From NCBI GenBank assembly GCA_902774165.1, contig CACYHJ010000152.1:1-6442 (forward strand): 6,442 nucleotides of DNA, written 5' to 3'. Positions within the stretch are counted from its first letter, which is position 1. Every line of letters starts with the position of its first letter. Positions 4,857-6,442 of the stretch are shown here, in pieces. Both the position numbers and the translations under genes were made by a program. This DNA comes from Oscillospiraceae bacterium (GTDB lineage: Bacteria > Bacillota > Clostridia > Oscillospirales > Acutalibacteraceae). Below the pieces are notes generated by a model. It was given only the letters and a program-made list of their open reading frames with translations, was not told the origin of the DNA and searched no databases.

Positions 4857-6442
4857 ATGAAAAAGCAATTGGCTGTATTTCTGAGTTTCATACTTGTTCT
4901 GCTGATCATGTCGCCTCTCGCCGCGGTCGCGCAGGCTGCCGGAGCACGCGACTACCCCACGATCATCGTACCGGGGTATTCGTCCTCCGACCTGTATCTT
5001 GACGGCGAACAGTTATGGGGTCTCGACAAAGAGGCCATCCAGAACACGCTGCTCGAAAAAATCGCGCAGTACGGCAGAGGGCTCGGGGAGCTTGCGCTGC
5101 AGCGGCCCGATTATCTCTGCGACGTGCTGGGGCAGGATATGCTCGACTATGTGGGCAGGCTTGCCATGAATCCGGACGGCTCGAGCGCCTACGACGTTGT
5201 GACCTACGATCAGAGCCCGGAGCACACGAAGTTTTCCTATCTGTATTCTCATGAGAACGGCGAGCACATCCACGAGCACGAGATCATGAAGGATATCGCG
5301 AAAATGTACGGCTCGAACGGGAACGACCGTCTTTTCGCCTATCAGCAGGATTTCAGAATGTCGCAGGTGGATCTTGCGGAAAATCTCGACCGCTATATCG
5401 ACGCGGTGCTCGAATACACCGGCGCCCAAAAGGTGAACCTGATCGCCGTCAGCCACGGCGGGCAGACCGTCGCAGCGTATCTTTCGACGTACGGCCGTGA
5501 TAAAAACGTGATCAACAATATCCTGATGATCGTGCCCGCCATCGGCGGCGTCGCTCCGGCCTATGATCTTCTGAGCGAGAACGTGGTTCTGGACGAGGAG
5601 CTCCTCGTTCAATACTATGAAAACTCCGAGATGATGGAAGAGGATCTCGAATGGCTCGTGCGCGCGAATGAGTTCGGCATTCTCGACGACGTCTGCAATA
5701 TGCTGATGCACCGCTACATCAAGCGTATTATCGGTTACTGGGGCAGCGTCTGGGATTTCGTGCCCGCAGAATATTACGAGAAGCTGAAAAAAGATCAGCT
5801 CGACCCCGCAGCGAGCGACGACCTGATCGCGAAGAGCGATTATTTCCATTATGAGATCCTGCCGAACCTCTCCGATACGTTTGCGGCGTGTCTCGACAAA
5901 GGTATGAATATCTATATCGTCGCCGGTTCCGGCATGCCGAGCCTGACGGGCCTTCAGGTGCAGTCCGATTTCATTGTGCCCGTCAGTTCCTCCACAGGCG
6001 CGAAGACCGCGCCTTACGGAAAGCGCTTCAACGACGGATACCCGCAGGCGGGTACGGTCTGCTCCGACGAAGAACACAACCACGTTTCGCCCGATATGTG
6101 TCTTGACCTTTCCTGTGGGTATCTGCCTGATCAGACCTGGGTCGTCAACGGCATGTTCCACGGCATGACGTGGAAAGATCCCTACTGCCGGGACCTGTGC
6201 AAAATGCTTCTGTTCTCGGACGAGCGGGTGGATGTGACGACCTATGCGGAATTCCCGCAGTTCCGTTACAGCTCCTGCCCGATCCATTCCGTCACCGCCG
6301 CGCTGGATTATTCCCCGCAGGGGTACTGGTGTCGGGAGGATACCGCGCTGACGGTCACAAACCTTTCACAGAAGTATCAAATGCGGCTGATCTCGATCTC
6401 CGTCGTCGGCGTCGACGCGGCGTCCGACGTGAAGGGCCGTGT
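4857..6442 (+). CDS. Secreted LCAT/lipase-like alpha/beta hydrolase, 3' truncated
   Basis: The window holds 528 codons and no stop; the gene continues past the right edge. Residues 1-27 are a classical signal peptide: MKKQ, a hydrophobic core, then AVAQA with signal peptidase I sites after Ala25 or Ala27, so the protein is exported. The mature part has an alpha/beta hydrolase fold. TIIVPGYSSSDLY (35-47) is the oxyanion-loop strand, and YQQDFRMS (162-169) resembles the YDWR element of lecithin:cholesterol acyltransferase-like lipases. The nucleophile elbow is AVSHGG with Ser199; Ala replaces the first Gly of GxSxG. Asp371 in SDFIVPVSS is the likely acid, and His435 in NGMFHGMTW the likely base. 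From about 480 a beta-rich segment with TALTVTNLS suggests an appended beta-sandwich domain. Likely an extracellular esterase or lipase; substrate unknown. The own promoter and divergent orientation separate it from the leftward operon. Confidence 0.87.
   Translation, partial: MKKQLAVFLSFILVLLIMSPLAAVAQAAGARDYPTIIVPGYSSSDLYLDGEQLWGLDKEAIQNTLLEKIAQYGRGLGELALQRPDYLCDVLGQDMLDYVGRLAMNPDGSSAYDVVTYDQSPEHTKFSYLYSHENGEHIHEHEIMKDIAKMYGSNGNDRLFAYQQDFRMSQVDLAENLDRYIDAVLEYTGAQKVNLIAVSHGGQTVAAYLSTYGRDKNVINNILMIVPAIGGVAPAYDLLSENVVLDEELLVQYYENSEMMEEDLEWLVRANEFGILDDVCNMLMHRYIKRIIGYWGSVWDFVPAEYYEKLKKDQLDPAASDDLIAKSDYFHYEILPNLSDTFAACLDKGMNIYIVAGSGMPSLTGLQVQSDFIVPVSSSTGAKTAPYGKRFNDGYPQAGTVCSDEEHNHVSPDMCLDLSCGYLPDQTWVVNGMFHGMTWKDPYCRDLCKMLLFSDERVDVTTYAEFPQFRYSSCPIHSVTAALDYSPQGYWCREDTALTVTNLSQKYQMRLISISVVGVDAASDVKGR

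Noticed and set aside
5013..6287. 424-residue open frame on the minus strand
   Set aside because: It lies wholly antisense to the signal-peptide-bearing hydrolase, which shows clear motifs in its own frame. The antisense product is rich in His/Val/Ile repeats without family features, typical of the reverse of a GC-rich gene.

Overview
The window looks like chromosomal DNA from a GC-rich member of the Clostridia, probably an Oscillospiraceae- or Christensenellales-like gut Firmicute. The evidence is strong GGAGG-type ribosome binding sites, sigma-A-like promoters in short AT-rich spacers, coding regions that look GC-rich, and protein families typical of that group. This assignment is an inference: there is no rRNA or other taxonomic marker here.

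Layout. Positions 1-187 hold no gene. They carry two facing arrays of 7-base repeats, a perfect 15-bp palindrome and the terminator of yajC. Positions 188-4306 are five minus-strand genes, in transcription order: a PPC/DUF296 protein (3869-4306), an MFS transporter (2672-3865), a HAD phosphatase-like hydrolase (1869-2672), tRNA-guanine transglycosylase tgt (722-1852) and yajC (188-646). The first four are packed with gaps of 3, -1 and 16 bases and probably form one operon. yajC follows tgt after 75 bases and has its own well-formed promoter, so it is probably transcribed both by read-through and independently. Positions 4307-4856 are a divergent intergenic region. It contains an extended -10 promoter with an overlapping inverted repeat for the leftward operon, a structured leader of about 124 bases with a possible pseudoknot, a doubtful 51-codon ORF, and an AT-rich promoter firing rightward. 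From 4857 to the window end runs a secreted LCAT/lipase-like alpha/beta hydrolase whose 3' end lies outside the window.

How the genes may work together. Tgt inserts the queuosine precursor base (by its motif probably preQ1) into tRNA, and YajC is an accessory subunit of the SecDF-YajC translocase; tgt-yajC adjacency is widespread in bacteria. The usual upstream partner queA is absent. A PPC protein, a permease and a phosphatase occupy that place, which suggests either a small uptake/processing module or simple co-transcription. The exported hydrolase is divergently transcribed and has no evident functional link.

Most interesting for follow-up are the structured, possibly pseudoknotted leader with its promoter-overlapping operator in front of the PPC-MFS-HAD-tgt operon, and the facing heptad arrays with the adjacent palindrome at the left edge. 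Neither could be matched by eye to a described element.
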